A stretch of 64,000 nucleotides of DNA from Dillenia suffruticosa. Lineage: Eukaryota; Streptophyta; Magnoliopsida; Dilleniales; Dilleniaceae. Shown in pieces: positions 22,205-33,252 of this stretch. The notes beneath the pieces were generated by a model. That model made no database searches and was not told where the DNA came from. It saw only the letters and a program-made list of their open reading frames with translations. Within the stretch, counting starts at the first letter, position 1; each line of letters opens with the position of its first letter. The DNA lies in contig JAVTVX010000002.1 of NCBI GenBank assembly GCA_033439265.1, forward strand, positions 9,460,174-9,524,173, read 5' to 3'. Made by a program: the position numbers and the translations under genes.

Positions 22205-23140
22205 AATACAACTTTCTCTCTTCTTTATTTATCTGAGTTCAATCTATCGTATTTTTACTAGCATATTTTAGCCCCCATTATGGCAATAGGTCATCATGGA
22301 CCACTCAATTTAGGGAACCAAGGATAGTTCTTCTAGATTGAATCTTTCTAATCAGCTACTTTCTCTAGAGATTAGCATCCTTGTTGATTATGTTCCAAGT
22401 TTTTCAAATCAAGAGAAAAATAGTTAAATGCGCATTTCTCTGTCAGATTGTAAGGCCGTCACCCAATGCAGTTGTCAGATTGTAAGGCCGTCAGAAAAAT
22501 AGTTAAACTCTCTTGGGCTTAGATCAATCAAAAGTCTTAGGCTTTATGCTATTAGTGAAAAATAGAAATGTTTAAAATCAGTAATGGTTCTACATATTGT
22601 CACTTGGTTCCCTCATTCTAGTAACTCACACCACACGCCCTGAATATGCAGAAGAGGCATGGTCTTCAAATAATTTTATATCATTTGTGACTTTGGCTCT
22701 GCTCCTTAATAATAACCATCATATAATATGCAATGCCAAGATTACAAAGGTCTTACATAAGTATCAAATCCCAGAACCATGAAAGTGCTCCCACATTATT
22801 ATTGCATTAGTCCCTTAATACAAAGGCCAATCATTTAGTTCCAGAGGTCTACAAAGGATTCAAAACTTACTTTGCATACACCAGTGGAACTCCTCACAAA
22901 GTTCTCCACAAATAAATAGTATCCACAATGCGAAGATAAAAGTTCTTTTGAGATGCTGGTGCAAATGTAGTTTGCTTACCAAATAAATAATGTTCTATCC
23001 TGGATGACCTTTGTTCTTGTTCAACATTAATATCATAAATTAATGATGATGATCATGACAATGAGTAGGGAGGAAAGGAGAGGATTGAACTAAAAATGGA
23101 ATAGAGACAATCCACCAAGTACGCTCTAAGACCTTACTCA
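22205..23140. other. Low-repeat spacer after element C
   Basis: No clear gene. A 21-bp word beginning TGTCAGATTGTAAGGCC occurs twice (22441-22461 and 22473-22493), and this pair is bracketed by two copies of GAAAAATAGTTAAA. A 61-codon plus-strand frame at 22597-22782 has no motif that I recognise. Confidence 0.45.
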
Positions 23141-23149
23141 TAAGCACAA

Positions 23150-23420
23150 AAGAACAAATGAGAGCAAGTACACAACTCTCTCTCTAGCTTCTTTCTCTCT
23201 TTCTACAAACATTCTATTCTAATTTGAGCATCAGAATCTCCTCCACTGAACCAATCCCCGGCGGTCTTTTGCAGGTACAATTCTCTGGTGTGAGCAAGAA
23301 ACTTCATGGACATCATTTCCACTCTCAAGCAAAGGAACAATTATCTGTGGAGTCAAAATTCATCTCCACTAGGAACTAAAGGCACTACTTTACCACAGCT
23401 GCACTTTTGTGTAAATGCAA
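23150..23420 (+). repeat. Possible LTR-end fragment of another Tat-like element
   Basis: CT-rich run (CTCTCTCTCTAGCTTC), then ATTTGAGCATCAGAATCTCC, CCCCGGCGGTC and TTTTGCAGGTACA. This resembles the R-U5 region of Tat-type LTRs, where a GAGCGTCGGAGT...TTTGCAGGT block is common. I find no clean TG...CA ends or PBS. Confidence 0.35.
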
Positions 23421-23595
23421 GCGTTGACCATTAGAAAAAGGTAGGTAGGAGGAACTGGCATTTTGTGTATTGGTGGGACTAAGTTTAGAGATTATTAACA
23501 GGAGGAAATGTACCTGTGGTAGGGCCGTTGCTACCATGACATGCACTGTTGCTATTTTTCCTTCTTACTTTTATTGTTTCTATTTTTTTCTATTA

Positions 23596-23656
23596 TACGA
23601 GATTTGAATCCCGAATCACAGAATTAGATAATGGGGTGAGTCCGCTTGGGTAGTTA
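23596..23656 (-). repeat. tRNA-like (SINE-head-like) sequence
   Basis: On the minus strand AACTACCCAAGCGGACTC resembles a Pol III A box, and GGGATTCAAATCTCG about 28 bp later resembles a B box (GGTTCAAATCC). There is no cloverleaf that I would call a tRNA gene. It could be a worn SINE head or chance. Confidence 0.35.
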
Positions 23657-24101
23657 CTTTTATTTTTTCTTCACTTCACGCATGACGCCTATGTCTTGCC
23701 TCCCCCTCCTCTAGTCAAATTATTCGATAGACTTATTTGATGCGATGGACCAACATCTTATCCTCATTTACACTTAAAACAAATAGATCATAATATATAT
23801 AATTATATATTATATATTATACTTAACAAAAATAAGAAAAAAGAGACATATTTTGAGACCCCTTAATTAATCTTTCCTCTCATTGATCTCAACTGTCCCA
23901 TCTTGACATTCCCTTTTCTCCCAATTCACATTCCTCCCGTCTCCCCCAGGGCAAAAAAGAACCTCACATGGAAATGCTCCAAAGAAGAAACAAAAAATAA
24001 TTAAAAAATGAAAAATGAAAATTTCGATTGTTTGCTTTCCCCATATATATGTTATTTATTTATTATATAAATTAAATATTAGTGCAAGGTCATAATGCAC
24101 A

Positions 24102-25060
24102 CACTACAAAATTAAAACCATATATTGACGGTAACTTTTATTGTCGATGATCTTTAGTGATAGTTTTTTATACTCTATAGAGACGCTTTTGATTAAACCG
24201 TAAAAAAATGTATATATTTTCTAATGATATAAGTTATCTATCAGGAAAAGTATATCAACCGCCAGTAATGGTAACACAACCATCTGTAAAATCGATATTC
24301 AATTATGATGGTTATCACTTGTAATCAGTAAATATGATAGTTTTTAGGAACGATTTAAAAACAGTGTCTATATTATTCATCTTTACTGTCTATTTAATCA
24401 TGCCGTCTGGATAAGTTCTATATCTATACTAACCGATATATTTCAATGTTTATAAATGTTATCTACTATTCGGATGGTTATCACTTGTCGTAAATAAATA
24501 TGACTGTCTCTACTAACGGTTTGAAAAGAGTCTCTATATGAATTTTTTTTACTGACTACTAAATTATGTCATCTGTATAAGTTCTATACCTATAATAACC
24601 TATATATTGCACCATTTGTAAAAACAATACTCAATTAGAACTGTTATCAGTCGTCGTCAGTAAATGTAGCACATTTTTTGGAATGGTTTAAAAACATTCT
24701 CTATATAAATTTTCTTTACTAATTGCTGAATCATATCGTCTGTATTAAGTGCTATAGCTATGCTAGCCCATAGATTGTACCATATATAAATGTTATTTAT
24801 AATTCTAATTGTTATCACTTTTTGTCAAGAAATATGTCAACTTTTAGTAATGGTTTAAAATAGACTCTATAGAGGTAATTTATACTATCTATTGAATCAT
24901 ATCGTTTGTATAAGTCTATGACTATACTGACTCATATAGTATACCATTTATAAATGCTATATACTATTCTAACGGTTATTAGTTTTTATGGGTAAATGTG
25001 GTACTTTAGTGATTATTTGAAAATAGTGTTAATCTATACTAACTATTGAAACCTACCATT
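24102..25060 (+). mobile_element. CACTA terminus X-left with subterminal tandem repeats
   Basis: It starts CACTACAAAATTAAAACC. The first ~260 bp match, in inverted orientation, the sequence ending at 46643, including TGACGGTAACTTTTATTGTC, an AAACCGTAAAAA block and GTTATCACTTGT. Such long inverted homology is what CACTA ends show. After this come five monomers of about 166 bp (GTTATC/T at 24311, 24477, 24643, 24811 and 24975). The 3 bp outside are ACA, while CTC flanks the 46643 end, so the expected 3-bp duplication is not seen for this pair. Confidence 0.7.
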
Positions 25061-25090
25061 TGTATAGTCTTTATATAGTCTTTAGGATGG
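24290..25090 (+). repeat. ~166-bp tandem monomers in the CACTA terminus
   Basis: Spacing between equivalent positions is 166, 166, 168 and 164 bp. Each monomer has a GGTTATCACTTGT-like word, a TTTAAAA block, a CTCTATA block and TCATRYCGTCTGTAT. Monomers differ at many sites. Confidence 0.85.
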
Positions 25091-25099
25091 TTTAAAAAT

Positions 25100-25250
25100 T
25101 TAAGAATTAAGGTATCAACCTGATGGTAAGTTGTGATAAGAGGGGATAATTTGGGATAACAAGGTGGTAAGATTATGATTGCTGGTAAGTTAATGCTACC
25201 AAGCGGAAAGATTGCAAAAAGGTGTAAATTGATGATAACTGGTGGCAATT
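25100..25250 (+). repeat. GGTAAGTTGTGATAA-type repeat cluster
   Basis: Repeated GGTAAGTT, GGGATAA and GGTGGTAAGATTA words. The reverse complement of the same vocabulary occurs at 45180-45370. Probably part of the CACTA subterminal region. Confidence 0.6.
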
Positions 25251-25279
25251 ATGTCACACGGGCGTCCACCCAAAAGGAT

Positions 25280-25433
25280 GGCTGACCAGTTTATAAGGAA
25301 ATAGCTTATCGTATATTTAATGTAGTGGATCATACTAAACCAAATGGTTTACCATCGGCTGACTAGTTTATAAGGAAATGGCTCACCACATATTTAATGC
25401 GGTGGATTATACTAGACTAGGTGGTTTACCATA
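25280..25433 (+). repeat. Two tandem 77-bp units
   Basis: GGCTGACCAGTTTATAAGG starts at 25280 and GGCTGACTAGTTTATAAGG at 25357. Each unit contains TATTTAATGYRGTGGAT and ends with GGTTTACCAT. They differ at about a dozen positions by eye. Function unknown. Confidence 0.9.
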
Positions 25434-26154
25434 TTCGAGTTAGAACAACAGTGTTCGACCGCGCATAACTCATGTGCTTTCTCTCTTCACTCAATACCCT
25501 TTAAATAGATTAACTCAATACCCTTTACTTAAATTAACCTAAAACAATAAATATCATATATATATGTAGTCAAACATATAATACAATCAACAATAATAGT
25601 ACTTACTCTACACCTCCTTCACATACACACTATTCCAAATATGTTTTCCTCTTTGGCCATAATACACCATCACACTATTCTACTTGTGACTCTTAACTTC
25701 TTCTCTCTTTCAATTTCACACAATTCCAAAATTGGTTCCACACCTTTGCAAGCATTTCACTTCAAAACTTTTCAGCATGATACTTCTTTTCAAAAATGGC
25801 ATCACATCCAAAACTAATACAAAATAAAATCTTTTAAAATCTTTTGAAAAATCTTTCCAAATTCTCATATCTCTCTCTCTCTCAACCAAAATCATCACCA
25901 AAATACAAATTGGTAGTTATTCTACCCTTGGCATCACAATGTTTATTGCACTTTTAAATACACTTTAGCATTTGTAAGACTCAATCTAGCCTCCTCTTTC
26001 CATCACGTACCAAACCTTTCTATTGTTTTAACAAAATTAAAACTTCATCTCCTCCTTTGCTTCTCCATCCATACTTCCTTTCACCCTCTATCATCTTCTA
26101 AAGCTTGTTCTAATATTTCCTTCTCTCACCATTACTCCTAAACTTCAAATCTCC
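25434..26154. other. AT-rich sequence upstream of the transposon-protein pseudogene
   Basis: Contains a short duplication of ACTCAATACCCTTTA (near 25491 and 25515) and a C/T-rich stretch before the ATG at 26155. It may hold the gene's promoter and leader; I see no defined element. Confidence 0.4.
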
Positions 26155-26496
26155 ATGGTGCCATGTAGTAGAAAAGGAAAAGAAGTTGAAACAGAACCAT
26201 CCTCAGAAAAGGGTAAGTACATCCAAAAGGATTTTCCTTCCCTAGAAAGAAGCAAGTTGTTTGAAAAACTTTTCTCAAAACGAAATGTTACCTACGGTCG
26301 TCTCATAGACTGGGATTATCTAAGGTCATTTGGGTTTAAATATGATAAGATTCTGCATTCATTCTATCGTAAGTAGCTTCTGAATCCTAACGAAAATATC
26401 TATGGCGAACAACTAGGCTTTTTTCAATAATATAGACATTGATAAAGGATGGCCAAAAGATGAAGACTCTCTTTTTAAGATTGAGATGAAATACAG
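26155..26496 (+). pseudogene. Plant-transposon-protein gene, 5' part (up to LTR B3)
   Basis: An ATG opens 73 codons: a basic/acidic low-complexity N-terminus, then FPSLERSKLFEKLFSKR, GRLIDWDYLRSFGF and ILHSFYRK, then a stop. A shifted frame then continues to the insertion at 26496. Proteins with the PF20167-type putative plant transposon domain often open this way (a residue pattern like F..aER.E.LF.kR.v..Er..d...L). LTR B3 follows directly. If the LTR and one TSD copy are removed, the frame is open across the join into 31748. I identify the family from memory of its pattern, so the name is tentative. Confidence 0.5.
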
Positions 26497-27033
26497 TGTA
26501 TGGTCCTATTTCGAGAAAACATTAAAATATGCATTTGCATTTGAATGAGCATATTTAGATCCCTTGTTTTGCACTGTGATAAAATTCGTTGAATTTTTAT
26601 ATGCAAAGCATGCTTTAGTTTTTATATTTCTATTTTAACTACAAATTGTGTATATTAAAATTAGCATAAACTGTAGAACATATTGGCAAATGAGAACAAT
26701 CAGAATAAGGCAATAAGAGAACCAAATTAGGATTCTAGGTGGGACCCACAAAAGGAAAAAAATGAAAAACGAAATGGAAATGAATTTTTAAAAAAAAGAA
26801 AAAAAACACCATGGCACATCATCATCCACCACATGGCACTCTTACCTTTGACACTTCACCATACTTAGGGTCCCACATTCCACTTAAGTAAAGAAAGAGA
26901 GAGGGAGGAAGAGGTTAAGATACAATCTTCATTTCCTAAAATTTCTATTTTCAGATTTGTTGTTCTTCCCCCACAAACCCACTCAAACCTTCATGAAAAT
27001 CACCCTTTATGTTTGAAATAAACCACCTCCATC

Positions 27034-27042
27034 CATATATAT
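27034..27042 (+). promoter_or_regulatory. TATA box of LTR B3
   Basis: CCACCTCCATCCATATATAT followed by GTTAACCCTAAG, the plus-strand counterpart of the blocks in B1 and B2. Confidence 0.6.
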
Positions 27043-27584
27043 GTTAACCCTAAGCTTTGGGAAGCAAAAATAAGTGTAGAACACTTATAGAATAAGTTAG
27101 AAATCTGAAAAAAGCTTGTAGAGGAAAGAAAGGAAACTCAAAGGAAAAAATACAAGTTTGAGACAAGTACCATACTTGTGTTATATCTTTGATGCCTAAT
27201 TGCCATATTTAATATGTTTTCAGATTGTTTGTAGTATTTAAATAAGAATGGAATGAAAAAGAAAAGAAAAATCTTACTTTGGAATATCAAAAGATGAAAA
27301 CAAATGTAGATTTAATATTTTGGATAGTATGGCTATACTCTATTATTTATTCAATATTTTTTATGCACTTTTGCAAATTGAGTAGCGCTTTCTTCTAAAA
27401 AAACTAGATTTCTATAACTTTAAAATGACATATGATTCAAAGAGTTTCATGGAGAATTAAATTTTTAATGAATTTTTGAAATAGCATGATCTGTGTAGAA
27501 AAACTGCTTTATTCATAGCATGACCATATTCTATCACTACAAAAAAAAAAACTTTTTTCAGCCTCTGAAAATCACTGGTAAAGA

Positions 27585-27750
27585 CCTTAAAAACCGCTGG
27601 TAAAGGTTCTGATGTCTTCTCCAGTGGTCAAAATTTCCGCTGGCTTGACCGCTGGCATAGGTCCGTAGCTTTGCCAACGGTCATCCTGGCCTCTGGTAAA
27701 GGTTTTACCTTTGCCGGTGGTCACCTTGGCCGCTGGTATAGGCAAGTAAA
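27585..27750 (+). repeat. Left subterminal CCGCTGGTA repeats of CACTA-1
   Basis: Words such as ACCGCTGGTAAAGG, CGCTGGCTTGACCGCTGG and CCGGTGGTCACC recur about every 15-30 bp. Subterminal repeats of this kind bind the regulatory transposition protein in En/Spm; this role is inferred here. Confidence 0.75.
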
Positions 27751-29158
27751 GGTTTTTTTATTCATATTCTATTTTCTCTTTCCAATCTGCCTATAAGAAC
27801 CATATATCCTGTATTTTATTTTCTAATATTATTAATATTTAAAAGAACAATATGTAACTAAATTTTTAATAAATATGTTTTTTAACAAAAAAAGTTATAA
27901 AACATTAATACGTCATACAGCTATGCTCAAAGTGTGAACTTACATACAAAATCATTACAAAATTAAGTTATATTTTGAATTAAGTTATTATAAATTATCA
28001 AAAAAATCAGAATAATTTGGACAATCATAAAGTTTCCCTAATCTAACTCTCGGTCAAATAGGATCAATGATAAGAAGTTCAAAGTGAGAGATTTGGGACT
28101 TCAACTCTTGCCAAACTGCCTACAACCGTTCAACCTCACCTGTGATCAATGAGCCACACAAATCTTGGTCAACAAGAAGACATGCATGATCAACAAGAAG
28201 ACAAACACAAATGGAGATAAAGATTATACACTGAAGAAATAAATTAAAACAAATCTCATTTTCCTTCTACAAAGATTGCCACTTTCCTCGCCACTAGCAT
28301 GCTTGATTTTACGGCTCAAATTTCTTGAGCCAGAAAATTTATCACCTACAAACCCCAAGCAGTGTCTCTATCTCTAGTTTTTTAAAAAGTTTTGCATATC
28401 TTTCTTTCTCTCTCCATTATCAAAGGGTGTCCATTTCTCTTCCTTTTTTAGGGTGTACCAATACCAAAGGAAATAGAATAAGCCCAAGTGTGTCTCCCTC
28501 TCTCTCTCTTCTGAAAAGTCTTGTATATTCTCTGTCTATCCGTCTCTTCCTTCTCAAGGTAGATTTCTCTTTTCAAACAAGGATGGCTACATTAAATTCT
28601 GTGGGGGCTCAAACTCACAGAGGTCTTGACATCAATCGGAAGAGAGAAAGACAATAAGTGAGATTGGATTGAAAAGTCTTGACATTCTTAAGCTTGCATT
28701 GCTATCTATGATGGAAATTTGGCAAAATGCTAATTGTCCTCTCTGTCTTAATGATATTTCAAGATGGAAATTGACCCATCAAGGGAAAAAAATGAATATG
28801 ATCATTTTTCTTTTAGTATTCTATAAGTTAAAAAGACCTGATTTGTGTTCTAGGATTGGTCTTCTTTTTCACTTTCTAGTATCAAGATTTTGCAAAAAGA
28901 ATCAATCCTCTTCTGATTAAATACCTTAAACTGGTAAATGGGCATTCAGTGAAGTGAGAGAGGGCATAGACAAGACTTGCACATCCAAAGAAAGATTCTC
29001 AGTGGCCATCATTCTCCCACAAAACCAACCTTAATTCATTGTTCATTCCACCAATTACCAAAATTAAAGATTAAAGTGTGATCGTCTGCTTGTATGTCCC
29101 ATTTCCGTAAGCCCTATCGAATTAACTAAAATTCTAGAGCAATGATGTTTCACAAATG

Positions 29159-29414
29159 GACAAGAATCAAGTGGATGACTTTTCACAAACTTAAGATAAA
29201 ATGACGTTACTCTCAGAGACATATTGTTGAACATATTTCGTGAGTTTATTCATACTCTTACCTTATTTACCACTAAACAATTGATCGACAAGAATCAAGT
29301 GGATGACTTTTCACAAACTTAAGATAAAATGATGTTGCTCTCAGAGGCATATTGTCCAACATATTTTGTGCGTTTATTCATACTCTTACCTTATTTACCA
29401 CTAAACATCTGATC
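29159..29414 (+). repeat. 128-bp tandem duplication inside CACTA-1
   Basis: GACAAGAATCAAGTGGATG starts at 29159 and again at 29287. The copies differ by about ten substitutions by eye. Confidence 0.92.
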
Positions 29415-29904
29415 AGCAGTCAATAAATTGATCAATGATTAGTTAATCACAAAAAAAATGAATGATGTAGCTAAATATAGACAAAAATGGTGCTTTATTT
29501 ATAACAAATGTGAATGTAAGAAAAAAAAAGACAGAAGCAGATCTGACCTTTGAAAGGCCTTAAACGTTAAATTCACGAGCGGGGAGAAAGAGTGTCTGTG
29601 AGAGGCAAACGAAAAAAGTCAAACCTAAATCGACAAAGAAACCATCAGATCAATGCTTTGCATACAAGAAAAAATCAAAAGAAAGAGAGAGAAGATGAGG
29701 TGGATAAGAGAAGAGAGAGGGAGAGAAAACGAACCTGAGAGATAAGCCGAAGAAGGAAAAGCCTTCATCGATTATATGGAGATGAGTCATCCTTTGTCGA
29801 TTTGTATGGAGACAAAGCTGAGAGACAGGGAGAGGGTAAGACGAAGAGAGAAGGCAGTGAAGTGATAGGAGAGGGATAGAACGTGAATATTAGGTTTACA
29901 ATGA

Positions 29905-30009
29905 CCTATACCAGCGGTTGAGCCAACCGCTTGAAAAGAATATCAATACCAATTGTTGTCTCGACTGCTGGTAAAGGGGTTCATTGGTAAATGGCATTTT
30001 TTTGTAGTA
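29905..30009 (-). repeat. Right terminus of CACTA-1
   Basis: CCTATACCAGCGGTTGAGCC and further CCAGCGGT/GCTGGTAAAGG words lead into the terminal inverted repeat. Their orientation is opposite to those at 27585-27750. Confidence 0.75.
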
Positions 30010-31256
30010 TATTCTTTATTAAATATCTTTCTCTACAAAATTATAAATCGAGTGAGATTTTCTTTTGAGAAAATAGATTTCCATAACTTTAAAATGATAT
30101 AAAATTTGAAAAGTTTCATTGATAAATGAATTTTTTGTAAATTTTTAAAGTGTCACATTTTCTGCAGAAAATCTTGTTTTTGCATGTTATTGTGCTGATT
30201 TTGCCTTGATTGTTAGCTACCTTCTAGATGGCATTAGGCTAATCACTGAACATAAACATTGAAACCTTGTGTCTTATCTTTAAATGGCCACCAAAATCAC
30301 CTAAATCCAATATGTGGAAAAGAAGTCATGTTAGTTTTTTTATAACTATGCAAATTGCATTGTAAATTTTAGGGTTTAACATTGTTTGATATGGTTTCCT
30401 CTGTGCAATTGGAATTAAAACATGCTATGAATATAAAAGTTATAGCCCTAAATCTTAATTTTGTGTGACAACTGGATTCATCTCAATCTAAACATTGTAG
30501 CATAAGATATGATGGGTTTTATCAAAACTTGTTTGTGATGGAAACTTAATAAAATAGCTCATTGGAATGCTATGAGTTGGTTGACTGTAAGTTTTGCATA
30601 TTCATGATATTTGATTATGAATTCTATGTAATACATGTGATAAATTGGGATCTTTGTGATTATTACTTCATGTGAACATAAAGTAATATAAAGAGAAAGT
30701 GATAATAAGATGATTTCTCCTAAAGTTTTGCAAAGCCTGCAGATGAAGTTTAAGGAGTACAGTTGGTATATGGAGTTCTGAAAGTTTTGCGAAGCCTACA
30801 GGCGAAGTTTAAGAAACTATGGATGTATCTCTTCTCTCTACGAGGGTGGAATTAGAAGCAAGTGAAGTGTTTAAGATGTCTAACCTAAAAAGACCTACAT
30901 TTCATTTAGGAATATAGAATTTTGATTTGTTCTTCCAGACCCTTATATACTAGCTTGGTTCAATATTCTATTGCATTCTTTAAACATCAATTTCAAATTA
31001 GAACAACAAAGATAAAGAAAGATAATAAATCTAGAGTGAAAATTGTATTTATTTCTTTGGGATTGTTTGAAATAATGTATATCTCTTGTGAACTCTTCAA
31101 TGTCATGCTATTTGCATGTTGATATTGAGATTTCTATAGCTGATTATTTATTATGCATGCTATTACTTCCCTGTATACTTAGTTTATATTGATCCTGATA
31201 TCCTCATTTTCAGGTGATCGGGAAGACGAGAGAGAATTGAAGGGTAGAGGTTTTTG

Positions 31257-33252
31257 AACTAAGGGATTTCATTCCCTACTCTTTTCTAACCTATTTGCAT
31301 TGTTTAGGCATGTTGTTCTTGTGTTTCTTTTGATTTTGTACAAAATACTTGATATATGTAAATGAATAGTTGAAGGCCAAGAAGAGCCTTATATGTATAG
31401 TTTTATTTATATTGTGATTATATACCATGGTGTGTATTTGGATGGCCGAAAGAGTCATTAACACCTATTTGTTTGATATTAGAAGTATTTTGTGTGTTTT
31501 ATCAGATTTTATATCAACCCTAGGTGGTTAAATAGTTACTAAATAGGGAAAATTTTACCATTATTTTATTTAAAAATAACAAACAATTTATTTTCTTTTA
31601 ATATAAATCACATTCCATGTTATCACACACGAAGAGTGTAACTATTGTGAGTCTAGATGTCACATTTTAATCGTGTTGGTTGCTCAATATTTGCATGTCT
31701 ATTTCCTTCTTGTAAGGGGTATGATACTTGGATAGTGGGTCGTCACATACAACCTTGTGCCTTTAGAACATATTGATGGTTGTACTATAGAAATCAATCC
31801 TCAAATCATCTGTAGAGAAAATGGCTTACACTAGGTTAAATATAGTCAATGTGCCTGGTACCTACATTCTGAAACACTTAATGATGCTAGAATAGTTTTT
31901 GATGATACTAGGTGGACAAAGCGAACCACAATGCAATATATTTAAACTTTCATGAAAGAATTTTATACTTCTTAATCACACGGGCTATTAGGTCAAGAGG
32001 AGGATATTATACCTCTATTACGCAGAAGACTTTTGGTTAATGGCTTGCTTCATTAAGGGAATTAATCCAAGTCTCCACTACTTAGTTCTCTATCTTATGA
32101 TAGTTGCCAGAGCCTACCCTAACGTAAACCTCCCATATGCTAGTGTGATAACGGAGATTTCAGTTGAACAAGGAATCAATCTTTGCAAGGAAATCAAAGT
32201 TGAATTAAGTATGAAAAACAGTATCAATGCTTTTTTACCCTCCAAAGAGCCAACTAGAGGTATTTCATTCCCTACTCTTTTCTAACCTATTTGCATTGTT
32301 TAGGCATGTTGTTCTTGTGTTTCTTTTGATTTTGTACAAAATACTTGATATATGTAAATGAATAGTTGAAGGCCAAGAAGAGCCTTATATGTATAGTTTT
32401 ATTTATATTGTGATTATATACCATGGTGTGTATTTGGATGGCCGAAAGAGTCATTAACACCTATTTGTTTGATATTAGAAGTATTTTGTGTGTTTTATCA
32501 GATTTTATATCAACCCTAGGTGGTTAAATAGTTACTAAATAGGGAAAATTTTACCATTATTTTATTTAAAAATAACAAACAATTTATTTTCTCTTAATAT
32601 AAATCACATTCCATGTTATCACACACGAAGAGTGTAACTATTGTGAGTCCAGATGTCGCATTTTAATCGTGTTGGTTGCTCAGTATTTGCATGTCTATTT
32701 CCTTCTTGTAAGGGGTTTGATACTTGGATAGTGGGTCGTCACATACAACCATGTGCCTTTAGAACATATTGATGGTTGTACTATAGAAATCAATCCTCAA
32801 ATCATCTGTAGAGAAAATGGCTTACACTAGGTTAAATATAGTCAATGTGCCTGGTACCTACATTCTGAAACACTTAATGATGCTAGAATAGTTTTTTATG
32901 ATACTAGGTGGACAAAGCGAACCACAATGCAATAGATTTAGACTTTCATGAAAGAATTTTACACTTCTTAATCACACGGGCTATTAGGTCAAGAGGAGGA
33001 TATTATACCTCTATTACGCAGAAGACTTTTGGTTAATGGCTTGCTTCATTAAGGGAATTAATCCAAGTCTCCACTACTTAGTTCTCTATCTTATGATAGT
33101 TGCCAGAGCCTACCCTAACGTAAACCTCCCATATGCTAGTGTGATAACGGAGATTTCAGTTGAACAAGGAATCAATCTTTGCAAGGAAATCAAAGTTGAA
33201 TTAAGCATGAAAAACAGTATCAATGCTTTTTTACCCTCCAAAGAGCCAACTA
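31257..33252 (+). repeat. 995-bp tandem duplication across the B3/pseudogene boundary
   Basis: Positions from 31266 onward recur 996 bp later (for example 32040 and 33036). Unit 1 is about 31257-32251 and unit 2 about 32252-33247. AACTA is found at the left edge (31257), at the junction (32252) and at the right edge (33248), suggesting a microhomology-mediated event. I count about a dozen substitutions between units. Each unit holds ~490 bp of LTR B3 and ~505 bp of the broken gene, so the duplication is later than the LTR insertion. Confidence 0.93.

Larger units (their letters stand above)
27535..30009 (+). mobile_element. CACTA-1, non-autonomous CACTA-type element
   Basis: The left end is CACTACAAAAAAAAAAAC and the right end TTTTTTTTGTAGTA (last base A instead of G). 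The 3-bp duplication TAT is at 27532-27534 and 30010-30012, the size expected for CACTA elements. Subterminal regions carry CCGCTGGTA(A/T)AGG repeats: direct on the left (27590-27750) and inverted on the right (29905-29985). The uninserted sequence is visible in B1 (reverse strand, near 4180-4210), which reads straight through the target. No transposase is present; two plus-strand frames of 110 and 83 codons (28325-28920) show no motif. So this element needed transposase supplied in trans. Confidence 0.9.
26497..31747 (+). mobile_element. LTR B3 (family B, sense plus), interrupted by CACTA-1
   Basis: Left end TGTATGGTCCTATTTCG matches the reverse complement of the B1/B2 right end (one change from TGTAAGGTCCC). 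The right end is GTGGGTCGTCACA. Flanking 5-mers are TACAG (26492-26496) and TACAA (31748-31752). Without CACTA-1 and its 3-bp duplication it is about 2773 bp, close to B1 and B2. It has no internal region and so is a solo LTR. It splits the plant-transposon-protein gene. Its last ~490 bp were later copied into 32252-32743 by a tandem duplication. Confidence 0.88.
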
